Positions 31,649 through 41,159 of a DNA stretch of 64,000 nt are shown here, piece after piece. Within the stretch, counting starts at the first letter, position 1. The number at the start of each line of letters is the position of its first letter. A model generated the notes under the pieces. The model was not told where the DNA came from. It saw only the letters and a list, made by a program, of their open reading frames with translations, and ran no database searches. Made by a program: the position numbers and the translations under genes. Source of the stretch: Agathobaculum sp. Marseille-P7918 (GTDB taxonomy: Bacteria > Bacillota > Clostridia > Oscillospirales > Butyricicoccaceae); contig NZ_UYYD01000002.1 in assembly GCF_900625105.1 (NCBI RefSeq), positions 434,001 to 498,000 on the forward strand, written 5' to 3'.

Positions 31649-34516
31649 ATGAGTATTATTATATCAAAAAATGGCTTTTCTCAAAAACCTAGTTCTAACA
31701 ATGAACGTAGAATGCATCGTATGTGTGAAAATCTTCAGCTATATCACGGAAACATTCAGGAAATAGCCACAAAAATAAGCCAAGGATATACTATTTATAC
31801 AAATGTTTTGAATTTGAATGCTACCGATAGCCAAACCGTAAACTCCAGCAAATTTCAAGAATCCGAGTGGATTGGGCTGGATTTTGATAACGCTTTCTCG
31901 CAGAATGAATCCATTCAAGCCCAAAACTATCTTACGATGCAAGACTGTATCGAGAAAATGAAAAAAGCAGGGCTATATCCTACAATTGTTTACCCCACTT
32001 TCTCCTTTACTCAAGAGCACCATAAGTTCCGTGTCCTTTTTCACCTAAATGAAACAATCCCAAAAGATCGTCAGCGTAAACTATGTATTTTGATCGATAT
32101 GCTAATGACTTTATTCCCGACATGTGATAAGCAGTGCAAAGACTTTGCCCGTATGTTTTTCGGTACAAACCAACCAATTGACACTTTCTATATTGACGAA
32201 AACGCAACACTAGACGAGCAAACACTATGGCAGCATTATGTATGTCTAGTCACTAATTCTCGTCTTACCTCAACAGATCAGACAAAAAAATGGAAAAGCA
32301 TTGCAAAAAAATGGGCTGTAAAAATTATTGGTACACCACAAATGCCAAATGTAATTACAAAAGAGTTTTGCCCTGTAATTGATTTTGAGTTTATTGACGG
32401 TTATGCCGAAAAATCATTTGCAATAGCTAAATCATATCGCAGGCAGACACAGAATAATGATACAGAAATGTTGACTTTATTAAACGCAATTGATAACGTA
32501 AGCAACGAGATAAGTGTAGTAAGTAATAGAAGCACACGCATAAACAATATCCCCCGCTCGAATAGCGAAGTTCCACACCCCAAACGCATTCGAAATTGGG
32601 AAAAAAAATTATTCTGGATGTCTAAACTATTCAATGCTTTTGTAGAAGGAACAAAAGTTTTAAATTATCAGGAACGTTTCTTTTTTGTTACCAACTTACG
32701 ATTTATAGAGGGCGGAATTTCATATTTTCTTCACCATATTAAAGAAAATATTGTGCTTTATGGGCATGACTATGATTATTATAAAAATCAAACACACAAT
32801 ATGATGCGATACGCACATTATAAATGTTCAGTTTCATATTTACAAAATGAAAATCTTTATCCCTATAATGACTATCTGGCCTTTTGTGGATATACAAATA
32901 TATTTGATGCTTTACAGCAGAGAGTAGTATTTCCCGCAAGAATTACTGAAACGGACAAAATTCCACTTGCAAAGGCTTTCAACAAATTGACTACATACTT
33001 TCAAAAGGCCTTGTCATCTCCCAGCAAAGATGTTTATGCCATCCACGCAGGTGTGGGTGTTGGTAAAACTGAGGTATATACTTGTGCTGATTATAGCCGC
33101 TATCGCAAAGTCCTTCTATGTGTCCCCACGCATGATTTAGCTTGCGAAATAGAACTCCGCTTACGCAATGCAGGGCAAAGCGATGTTATTCGCATAAAAA
33201 GACGCCCATCATTATCCAATCCAGAAGAAGAAGCACAATATCAAAAATATTTAAAGGCAGGATTAACGAAGCAAGCGCATAATTTCTATGCACAGTGTTG
33301 TGCTTCGCATACAGATCAACCTATAGGTCTTGATGAATACCAACGTTCTTTATACGATTCTTCACATGCTCATATTGTGATTTGTACCCATGCGTTTCTT
33401 TCTATTGCGGCCGAACCAACTAATTATGATTTAGTAGTGATTGACGAAGATATTAAAAGCACGTATTTAGGTATAAAGACGTGTCCATATAATGTTTTGA
33501 TGAAATTCTATAGCAGTCTTGTTTTGCCCGAAAAACAAAACAAATATCAACCACTACTAACGCAACTCAGACATGCATACGATGAGATTTCTAACGGCTC
33601 AAATTGTTCCTATGTTTATTCAGAACCAGTTTCTACAGTAGAAACACTATCTGAACTCTCCGAAGATGATTTTGACATAACATTATTTAATAGTTCTGCC
33701 ACGAACGAAACCAAGTATGAAAATGCGGCTTATTTTTCACAGAGTAGTGCATTCACGATTAGCTCAGATGCAGATAAGCTAGTTTCATTTGTCAACAAGT
33801 TACCTTATAAACCAATCTGCAAAACGATCATCTTATCTGCCACTATGGATAAGCTTATCACAAAAAAAATATTCGAACCACGTCCTTGTCATTGGTTTGC
33901 GGTTCCTGAAATTTGCAACCAACAGAATATCATTCAAGACATTACATATTCATGTAGCGCAACGTTTCTAGATGAACATTTTGATGATTTAGTGGATTAT
34001 ATTAAATCCACTGTCCCTGATTATGCAACCTATACAGTCCTTACATTCAAAAAATATGTAGAACGCTTTATTGCCGCAGGCTTTCATGCAGAACAGAATA
34101 GTGAAGGCAATTATTATGCCTTCGGCAATTTAGATGGCGTAGATACATTAAATGGGAAAAATCTTCTTGTCATTGGCAAACTCTCGTTTCCTGAACCCAT
34201 TTATAAATTGATGGCAAAAGCATTAGGTTTACCTTTCTCCAGCAATATACAGCACAGACACTATCAGGAAATTGAAGACTATACCACATCCTTTTTCTCC
34301 TTTTCAGATGAGAACTTGCGTACATTACAAATAAACACAATACACTCCTCCATTGTACAGGCTGCAGGCCGGGCACGTACAGCGCGAACCAATGCAAAAG
34401 TATGGATTTTTTCTGACGTACCAACTCCTATTGCTGACGAAGTACGTTACATGAATATCCCTATTATTCAACAAGATAGCAACAAACAGATTAAACAGTA
34501 TTTTCTTGCAAGCTAA
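31649..34516 (+). CDS. PrimPol-like primase fused to SF2-type helicase (element replication protein)
   Basis: 955 residues from ATG 31649; a TTG at 31631 is also possible. The N-terminal ~220 residues carry archaeo-eukaryotic-primase-like features: the metal motif GLDFDN, the TFSFTQEHHKFRVLFHL strand pair, and DKQCKDFARMFFGTNQ. The C-terminal half is a helicase with Walker A GVGVGKTE, motif II VVIDEDI, motif III LSATMDK and motif VI QAAGRARTAR. This fits a primase-helicase that starts replication of plasmids, satellites or phages. Its own promoter and a G+C-rich terminator flank it. Confidence 0.8.
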   Translation: MSIIISKNGFSQKPSSNNERRMHRMCENLQLYHGNIQEIATKISQGYTIYTNVLNLNATDSQTVNSSKFQESEWIGLDFDNAFSQNESIQAQNYLTMQDCIEKMKKAGLYPTIVYPTFSFTQEHHKFRVLFHLNETIPKDRQRKLCILIDMLMTLFPTCDKQCKDFARMFFGTNQPIDTFYIDENATLDEQTLWQHYVCLVTNSRLTSTDQTKKWKSIAKKWAVKIIGTPQMPNVITKEFCPVIDFEFIDGYAEKSFAIAKSYRRQTQNNDTEMLTLLNAIDNVSNEISVVSNRSTRINNIPRSNSEVPHPKRIRNWEKKLFWMSKLFNAFVEGTKVLNYQERFFFVTNLRFIEGGISYFLHHIKENIVLYGHDYDYYKNQTHNMMRYAHYKCSVSYLQNENLYPYNDYLAFCGYTNIFDALQQRVVFPARITETDKIPLAKAFNKLTTYFQKALSSPSKDVYAIHAGVGVGKTEVYTCADYSRYRKVLLCVPTHDLACEIELRLRNAGQSDVIRIKRRPSLSNPEEEAQYQKYLKAGLTKQAHNFYAQCCASHTDQPIGLDEYQRSLYDSSHAHIVICTHAFLSIAAEPTNYDLVVIDEDIKSTYLGIKTCPYNVLMKFYSSLVLPEKQNKYQPLLTQLRHAYDEISNGSNCSYVYSEPVSTVETLSELSEDDFDITLFNSSATNETKYENAAYFSQSSAFTISSDADKLVSFVNKLPYKPICKTIILSATMDKLITKKIFEPRPCHWFAVPEICNQQNIIQDITYSCSATFLDEHFDDLVDYIKSTVPDYATYTVLTFKKYVERFIAAGFHAEQNSEGNYYAFGNLDGVDTLNGKNLLVIGKLSFPEPIYKLMAKALGLPFSSNIQHRHYQEIEDYTTSFFSFSDENLRTLQINTIHSSIVQAAGRARTARTNAKVWIFSDVPTPIADEVRYMNIPIIQQDSNKQIKQYFLAS

Positions 34517-34556
34517 ACACCGAGCGGGTGCACTCTCACCCGCTCGGTGTTCTTTC
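34515..34556 (+). terminator. Terminator of the primase-helicase gene
   Basis: ACCGAGCGGGTG CACTCT CACCCGCTCGGT then T-rich; conspicuously G+C-rich against the surrounding element. The following 34557-34787 shows no gene or clear signal. Confidence 0.9.
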
Positions 34557-34787
34557 AACCTACATTCTCCAAATAATACGAATATTTTTTCTATGAGACA
34601 AATTTATATACCCTCTACTCATCATTATTTCACAAAATGGTTTAAAAATCTTTCTTTTTCTCATTCTTCATATTCGCGCCACAATGCGCTATATTGCATT
34701 TCGCTTTTCAATGCAATTATTTGTGTAAGAAGAATATAGATTCAATCTAGACCATTTACAATCAAAGCAAAGGGCATTTGTTCTCTA

Positions 34788-35345
34788 TTACTCATTTTGC
34801 ATTGCTTCATATTCGGACACATACATCCAAATGTAACCACGGTATGTACGATAACGCTTTTTACAGCAATCCCTGATGCCAGTTGCAGGTATTCCAGTTT
34901 CCCTTTCTGCTTCAGCCGCAGTTTGGAACGTGAAGACTAATTCCTTTGTTTCCTTGTCCAGCGCAACAACAGGTTTACCATGCTTCGCATTATGCTCGGC
35001 ACGTGTACACCATTCTAAATTACAAAAACAATTATTGCTTTTATCCCCGTCTATATGATGAACCTCTGGCAAATTTTGCGGATTTGGTACAAACTGTTGT
35101 GCAACCAATTGATGGACACGGACATTTTTCCCATGAATTTTAACCGTATCGTATCCTTTTGTATCTTTCCAAGGTCTTAAATAGGTTATATAATCTGCAT
35201 CACGATGATAGTGTTCTACTGCATCCCCTGCATTTGTAATAAAATACTCTCCTTGTTCATCGATCTTTGTTAGCATACGAAAATATATTTTCCCCTGATT
35301 TTCAAAGAATCCTTCAGGGAATTTCTTGGCAAGTTCCTCTAACAT
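34788..35345 (-). CDS. HNH endonuclease with homing-type DNA-binding modules
   Basis: 185 residues from ATG 35345 (AGGAGG seven bases away; a GTG at 35354 overlaps the ribosome-binding site). The HNH core is VHHIDGDKSNN...NLEWCTRAEHNAKHG. The preceding segment (KDTKGYDTVKIHGKNVRVHQLVAQQF) and the C-terminal NUMOD-like part (FQTAAEAERETGI...GYIW) are typical of HNH homing-endonuclease relatives. It may be a selfish cargo gene or help mobility. Transcribed in the same direction as the integrase and downstream of it. Confidence 0.85.
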   Translation of the reverse strand: MLEELAKKFPEGFFENQGKIYFRMLTKIDEQGEYFITNAGDAVEHYHRDADYITYLRPWKDTKGYDTVKIHGKNVRVHQLVAQQFVPNPQNLPEVHHIDGDKSNNCFCNLEWCTRAEHNAKHGKPVVALDKETKELVFTFQTAAEAERETGIPATGIRDCCKKRYRTYRGYIWMYVSEYEAMQNE

Positions 35346-35370
35346 TATTATCACCTCCTAGCGCAATAAC

Positions 35371-35406
35371 AAACAGCCGCCTATAATAAATAGGCAGCTG
35401 TTTAAT
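35371..35406 (-). terminator. Hairpin between integrase and HNH gene
   Basis: AACAGC-CGCCTATA...TATAGGC-GCTGTT type inverted repeat with loop ATAAA. It can terminate integrase transcripts just before the HNH ribosome-binding site. The remaining 35407-35608 is A+T-rich with no other signal. Confidence 0.55.
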
Positions 35407-35608
35407 ATCAGTGCATTCTTTTGTAGAATCTCAAGTCCAAAGAATAGAGCATCACTATTTATTCTAAACACACGAAAGCATATCGCCACCTTTATCCTGT
35501 TATATATCATATTTTTTTATTCTCGTTTTATCAACCAATCCACATTAAAAATCCAAAAAAATATATGAATAATTTTTGAACAATGCTCTTACCGGTCAAA
35601 ATACAGCA

Positions 35609-36511
35609 TCAGATATTCATTAAAATGCCTGTAGCTTTGCAAGCTCTCAACACCTCATCATCCTTTAGCCCTTCCAGATAACGTTGTGTAATGCTAATAT
35701 TGGAATGTCCCATTAAGCGGGATAAACTGTATAAATCCAAGCCATTCTTTAACTGCATTTGTGCAAATGTATGTCGACAGGTATGGGGACTCACACGAAT
35801 ATCTTGATTGACGCCCGAAGCTTTTCCAGCAATTTTCAAAACTCGGTGGATTGCTTCTGTAGTCATTGGTCTTCCATTTCTACTTAAAAAGACATTTTCC
35901 GGCACATGACGATATTCAAAGAAATGCTCTCTTGTATTGATATACTTAAAAAGCCATTTACTTAACATAGGACTCTTTGGAACAACCCGTTCTTTGTTGC
36001 CTTTACCGTAAATAATAATGTACTCTTCCTTGATTTGCGAAAGCTTCATGCCGATCAACTCGCTCACACGGATTCCTGTATCGAAAAATGTCATGATCAT
36101 CAATTTATCTCGAAGCTGCATATAGCTTTGCCCATGATAGAAATCAACCATAGCTCTTACTTCTTTTTCTGTAAATGTTTGAATAATGGTTTTTGGCATT
36201 TTGACATTCTTTATGCGCTCTGTCAAGATTGAATCTGTATACCCTTCCTCATATAGATATCGGAACAAAACCTTAAATGCCTTAATCTGATCGTTGATAT
36301 ATTGTGGTTTCTTCCCTTGCTCCTGCAACTCCATAATATAGGCTTTAATATAGGCAGGACGCACATCCTCCAAAGTTAAAACCATATGTTTGTTCTTTAG
36401 GTATTCCAGCAAATACGATATTAACTTACTATAATTCCGAATGGTTTTATCGGATAACTTTCTGCATTTACAATTAAACTCAAACTCTTTTGCTGCATCT
36501 TTTAATAACAT
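35609..36511 (-). CDS. Tyrosine recombinase (element integrase)
   Basis: 300 residues, XerC/D-like size. N-terminal SAM-like core-binding domain (residues about 1-85), then the catalytic set: Arg in TGIRVSEL, Lys in YGKGNKERVVP, HTCRH, GHSN, and the nucleophile Tyr in QRYLEG. It should recombine the 66-bp gapA-derived sites. The ATG directly follows a terminator hairpin whose 3' arm contains its AAAGAGGTG ribosome-binding site, so readthrough transcripts should be poorly translated. Confidence 0.93.
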   Translation of the reverse strand: MLLKDAAKEFEFNCKCRKLSDKTIRNYSKLISYLLEYLKNKHMVLTLEDVRPAYIKAYIMELQEQGKKPQYINDQIKAFKVLFRYLYEEGYTDSILTERIKNVKMPKTIIQTFTEKEVRAMVDFYHGQSYMQLRDKLMIMTFFDTGIRVSELIGMKLSQIKEEYIIIYGKGNKERVVPKSPMLSKWLFKYINTREHFFEYRHVPENVFLSRNGRPMTTEAIHRVLKIAGKASGVNQDIRVSPHTCRHTFAQMQLKNGLDLYSLSRLMGHSNISITQRYLEGLKDDEVLRACKATGILMNI

Positions 36512-36556
36512 AAAAAAGCACCTCTTTCTGCGGCGTTATGCCTTAGAAAGAGGTGC
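36512..36556 (-). terminator. Terminator/translation-blocking hairpin upstream of the integrase
   Basis: A 12-bp stem (36518-36529 with 36545-36556) and an inner GGC/GCC stem, then six T residues on the minus strand. It can end gapA transcripts entering the element. The 3' arm holds the integrase Shine-Dalgarno sequence. The 15-mer AAAAAAGCACCTCTT at 36512-36526 is identical to 24950-24964 in the native gapA terminator. Confidence 0.75.
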
Positions 36557-36567
36557 GATTTGCTTCT

Positions 36568-36628
36568 GTTATGGTAGTCCATCCGCTACTGTAGTTTCCA
36601 CGAACCGTTTCGCTTTCGCTACCGTAAC
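36568..36628 (-). repeat. Inverted repeat upstream of the integrase
   Basis: GTTATGGTAG (36568-36577) and CTACCGTAAC (36619-36628) pair with one wobble/mismatch around a G+C-richer core containing cgctttcgct. It could be a structured leader or a recombinase/excisionase-binding site. Confidence 0.4.
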
Positions 36629-36735
36629 AAATTCACATATTATCTAACAGAACGTAGACCTTCATAAAATCACATTAGAACTTTTAACACATTCTATCCG
36701 TAATTTTATTAAAAATCAGAGAATACTTGCAACAA

Positions 36736-37764
<1,029 letters not shown>

Positions 37765-37812
37765 TTACAGTATCCTCCTAATAATTTTTAATGAGTCTCT
37801 GTTGATGGTTTT

Positions 37813-37842
37813 ATTATACACTAAACGGGTCCGCTGCCGCAA
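37813..37842 (-). promoter_or_regulatory. gapA promoter
   Basis: On the minus strand TTGCGG (37837-37842) and TATAAT (37813-37818), 18-nt spacer. AGGAGG lies just before the ATG. Confidence 0.75.
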
Positions 37843-38014
37843 GGTGTAATATTTGTGAATTTTTTGTCATTATAGCCGGGCTTTTTGTACATTTTTCTTT
37901 GCAATGCATTCCCGTCTGGTGGTATAATAAGCACATCCCACAAAATATAGTATTTCAGCCGCTGCGCTGCCTTATACCACGAAAAAGAGAAACAAAATAT
38001 TTTGGAGGATGGAG

Positions 38015-39097
38015 ATGGCGGATACTTTCTTCTCTCAGATCGATGAGAAAGCCCTGCGCGAACTGCTTGCCCGCACCGGCCTGCGCGACGCCGCAGTTGT
38101 TGCGGTTTCCCCCACATTGCATATCGAAAACGCCAGCGAAGCCGCCGCGCGGCTGACCGGGCTGCACCCGCTCGAGCGCATCGACCAGCTGCTCAGCGAG
38201 CCGACAGCCGCGGCCCTGCGCGACTGCATTGCCGCGCGCACGCCGCGCACGGTGTACGAGGAGCTGGACGGCACCGACTACCGCGTGGAGATCATCCCGC
38301 ACCGCGAAGGGGCGCTTTTGGCCTTTTTGCGCGAAGACCGCGCGTGTTATGACGGCACGCTGCGCGTGCTGCACGCCAAAGGCACACAATATCTGGGGTC
38401 GCTGCTGGCGGACGCGGCACAAGTGGACGATCCGCAGCTGGCCGCGCACCTGCGCCGTGCGTGCCTGCGGCTGCACCGCCTGCTGACCCATTCGGATTTC
38501 CTGCACGACCCGCCGCTGACCGAGCAGCTGCGGCTGCATCACTGCGATCTGGCCGAACTGTGCCGCGACGCGGCCGATCAGGCCGCCGCCCACGCGCGCA
38601 GCCGCGGCGCCGCGCCCATCACCGTGCAGGCGGAGGACACCTGCCTTGCGCTGATCGAACCGCAGCTGATCCGCACCGCGCTGTATAACCTGCTGACCAA
38701 CGCCCTGCACGTCACGCCGCCGGATGGCGACATCGCACTCAGCCTGTATGATGACGGCGCGTTTTACACCATCACGGTCGCCGACCGCGGGCCGGGACTG
38801 GACGCTGCGCGCTTCGAAGCGCTGCTGTCCGGCTGGCAGATGCCCGCGCCGCTGGACGAATATCTTGCGCTCGCGCGGCAGGGCACACCGCCCGGCCTGG
38901 GTTTGCCGCTCGTCCAGCGCATCGCGCTGCTGCACGGCGGCAGCCTGCTTCTGTCCCCGCGCGAAGGCGGCGGCAGCCAGCTGCATTTCACGCTCGCGCA
39001 CCTGCCCGAGTCGCTCGCCGACCACAACCTGCGCGCGCCCATGATCCTCGAGGACGGTTACCCGCTCGAGGAAGTGGAATTCTCCATTTTGGACTGA
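38015..39097 (+). CDS. Orphan histidine-kinase-like ATPase with PAS-like N-terminus
   Basis: 360 residues from ATG 38015, six bases after GGAGG. Residues about 15-110 resemble a PAS sensor. The C-terminal HATPase_c domain has an N-box (LYNLLTNALHV), G1 (DRGPGLD) and G2 (GLGLPLVQ). The expected phospho-acceptor H-box (HELRTP type) is missing; the equivalent helix reads LHAKGTQYLGSLLADA. No response regulator is adjacent. It may be a degenerate or non-canonical kinase, or bind ATP for another purpose. Cytoplasmic, no transmembrane helix. Confidence 0.75.
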   Translation: MADTFFSQIDEKALRELLARTGLRDAAVVAVSPTLHIENASEAAARLTGLHPLERIDQLLSEPTAAALRDCIAARTPRTVYEELDGTDYRVEIIPHREGALLAFLREDRACYDGTLRVLHAKGTQYLGSLLADAAQVDDPQLAAHLRRACLRLHRLLTHSDFLHDPPLTEQLRLHHCDLAELCRDAADQAAAHARSRGAAPITVQAEDTCLALIEPQLIRTALYNLLTNALHVTPPDGDIALSLYDDGAFYTITVADRGPGLDAARFEALLSGWQMPAPLDEYLALARQGTPPGLGLPLVQRIALLHGGSLLLSPREGGGSQLHFTLAHLPESLADHNLRAPMILEDGYPLEEVEFSILD

Positions 39098-39105
39098 TAT
39101 GGCAA

Positions 39106-39137
39106 CAAAAAAGGACGCTTTTGAGCGTCCTTTTTTC
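39106..39137. terminator. Bidirectional terminator between kinase-like gene and peptidase
   Basis: AAAAAAGGACGC TTTTGA GCGTCCTTTTTT. Confidence 0.9.
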
Positions 39138-39140
39138 GTT

Positions 39141-40535
39141 TTAGTCCTTATAGAAAGCCCCGAAGCCCTTGTAAGCCATATACAGGTCGAGCTTTGCGAT
39201 CACCTCGAACGGCGCGTGCATGGAGAGCACCGGCACACCCGCGTCCACCGTGTCGATGTTGCGGTTGGCCAGATACATCGCGACCGTGCCGCCGCCGCCC
39301 TGATCGACGCGTCCCAGCTGGCCGGTCTGCCAGACGACGTCCGCCTTGTCGAAGATGCAGCGGATGCGCGCCATCAGCTCCGCGGTCGCGTCCGACGTGC
39401 CCGACTTGCCGCGCGCGCCCGTATACTTGACCAGCGCAAAGCCGCAGTTGGCCTTGGCGTCGTTGCGCTTCTCGGACACCTCCGGATAGTTGGGGTCAAA
39501 GGCGTTGCACACGTCGGCCGACAGGCAGACCGAGTTTTCATAGCACTCCTCAACCAGCGCGTCCTGCGCACGGCACAAATCGGCCATGAAGGTGTCGAAC
39601 GCGCGCGACTGCATGCCGGTCACGCCGTCCGAGCCGGTTTCCTCCTTGTCCACCAGCAGGCACACACAAGTGTGGGTGGGCGTCGCCTTGAGGTCGAGCA
39701 GCGCGGTCGCCGCGGTGTACGAGCAAACGCGGTCGTCATGGCCGTACGAGCCGACGAACGAGCGGTCAAACCCGATGTCGCACGCCTGGAACGCCGGCAC
39801 GCAGCACAGCTCGGCCGACAGGAAGTCCGCCTCGACCATGCCGTACTGACGGTTGAGGTATTCCATGATCGCGAGCTTGATCTTCTCGCTGCACGCTTCG
39901 TCCACGGTTTCGCTCGGCACCGAGCCGATCAGCACGTTCATGCCCTCGCCCTTGATGACCTCGGTCGCCTTTTTGGTCATCTGCTCGGTCGCGAGGTGGG
40001 GGAGCAGGTCGGTGATGACGAACTTCGGATCTTCCGGCTTATCGCCCACGCGCACTTCCACCTTTTTCATCTGCCCGTTGTGGCACACGCACACCACGCC
40101 GCGCAGCTCGAGCGGAATCGCCGTCCACTGGTACTTCTTGATGCCGCCATAGTAGTGCGTCTTGAAGAACGCCATGCCGTTGTCCTCATACAGCGGGATG
40201 GTGCGGATGTCCACGCGCGGCGCGTCCAGATGCGCCGCGGTCAGGCGCACGCCCTCCTGCATGCCCTTTTTGCCGATGACGGCGAGCATGATGCCCTTGT
40301 CGCGGTTGACCTGATAGATCTTGTCGCCGGGTTTGACCGTATCGTCGCGCGTCCACGCGCGGAAGCCCTTGGCCTCGGCCAGACGCACCATTTCCTTCAC
40401 GGCGTCGCGCTCGGTCTTGCCCTCGTTGAGGAACGCCTTGTATGCCTCGGCATACGCCTGCATCGCGCGCTTGTCGCTGCCGGTCAGGCGGTCAAATCCG
40501 GGTTTTTTGTCATAAAAAAGCTGTTCAGAAGTCAT
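39141..40535 (-). CDS. M18-family aminopeptidase
   Basis: 464 residues from ATG 40535. Metal-binding motifs of M18 aspartyl/leucyl aminopeptidases are visible: AAHLDAPRVDIR, KEETGSDGVTG, and near the end SMHAPFEV; GGGGTVAMYLANRN is also characteristic. It is a cytosolic zinc aminopeptidase of the large dodecameric type. It is last in a long minus-strand run, starting 2 nt after the coaE stop, which implies translational coupling. Confidence 0.93.
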   Translation of the reverse strand: MTSEQLFYDKKPGFDRLTGSDKRAMQAYAEAYKAFLNEGKTERDAVKEMVRLAEAKGFRAWTRDDTVKPGDKIYQVNRDKGIMLAVIGKKGMQEGVRLTAAHLDAPRVDIRTIPLYEDNGMAFFKTHYYGGIKKYQWTAIPLELRGVVCVCHNGQMKKVEVRVGDKPEDPKFVITDLLPHLATEQMTKKATEVIKGEGMNVLIGSVPSETVDEACSEKIKLAIMEYLNRQYGMVEADFLSAELCCVPAFQACDIGFDRSFVGSYGHDDRVCSYTAATALLDLKATPTHTCVCLLVDKEETGSDGVTGMQSRAFDTFMADLCRAQDALVEECYENSVCLSADVCNAFDPNYPEVSEKRNDAKANCGFALVKYTGARGKSGTSDATAELMARIRCIFDKADVVWQTGQLGRVDQGGGGTVAMYLANRNIDTVDAGVPVLSMHAPFEVIAKLDLYMAYKGFGAFYKD

Positions 40536-40536
40536 T

Positions 40537-41130
40537 TTATCCGTCTCCTTTGCGTAAAACTTCAAAAATCGCGTCGGCCTGCCGCTGTAAATCGGCAAGG
40601 CCGCCGTTGTTTTCCACAATGTACTGGCACCGCGCGCGGTAAAAATCCGCATCCGGCTGCGCGGCCACGCGGGCACGCGCCGCAGCTTCGTCCAGCCCGT
40701 CGCGCGCCATAATGCGCTGCACGCGCACCTCGGTATCCGCCAGCACGCCGATGACACGCTCGCACAGGTCGTCCGCGCCCACCTCAAACAGCGTCGGCGC
40801 GTCGTACAGCACGAACGGACAGTCGCCCTGCGCGCGCATCGCGTCCATGGACGCCGCGCGGATATAGGGCAGGGTGATTTCATTCAGTTTTGCGAGTTTT
40901 TCCGGGTCGGAAAACACGATTGCCGCGAGTTTCGGCCGGTCGAGCGCGCCGTCCTCATCCAGCACGCCGCCGAACGTGGTGTCAAGTGCGTGCAGCATAT
41001 CGCGGTTTTGGGCGCACAGCGTGCGGTAGACCGCGTCCGCGTCCACCCAGCCCGCGCCCTTGTCGCGCAGCAGGGCGGCAAACGTGCCCTTGCCCGTGCC
41101 GCTGCCGCCGGTCAGGCCGATGATTCTCAT
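40537..41130 (-). CDS. coaE: Dephospho-CoA kinase
   Basis: 197 residues. P-loop GLTGGSGTGKGTF at the N-terminus and the DADAVYR substrate motif. Catalyses the last step of CoA synthesis. Sequence around the lid (ARDGLDEAAARARVAAQ) matches the family. It lies between sua5 and the M18 peptidase in one operon. Confidence 0.93.
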   Translation of the reverse strand: MRIIGLTGGSGTGKGTFAALLRDKGAGWVDADAVYRTLCAQNRDMLHALDTTFGGVLDEDGALDRPKLAAIVFSDPEKLAKLNEITLPYIRAASMDAMRAQGDCPFVLYDAPTLFEVGADDLCERVIGVLADTEVRVQRIMARDGLDEAAARARVAAQPDADFYRARCQYIVENNGGLADLQRQADAIFEVLRKGDG

Positions 41131-41159
41131 TTTTCCACCTTCTCCTGCGGGTTATGCGG

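Noticed and set aside
25294-35345. Septu-like system formed by the AAA ATPase and the HNH protein
   Set aside because: The two genes are about 8 kb apart, in different units, and the HNH protein has homing-type modules instead of a PtuB layout.
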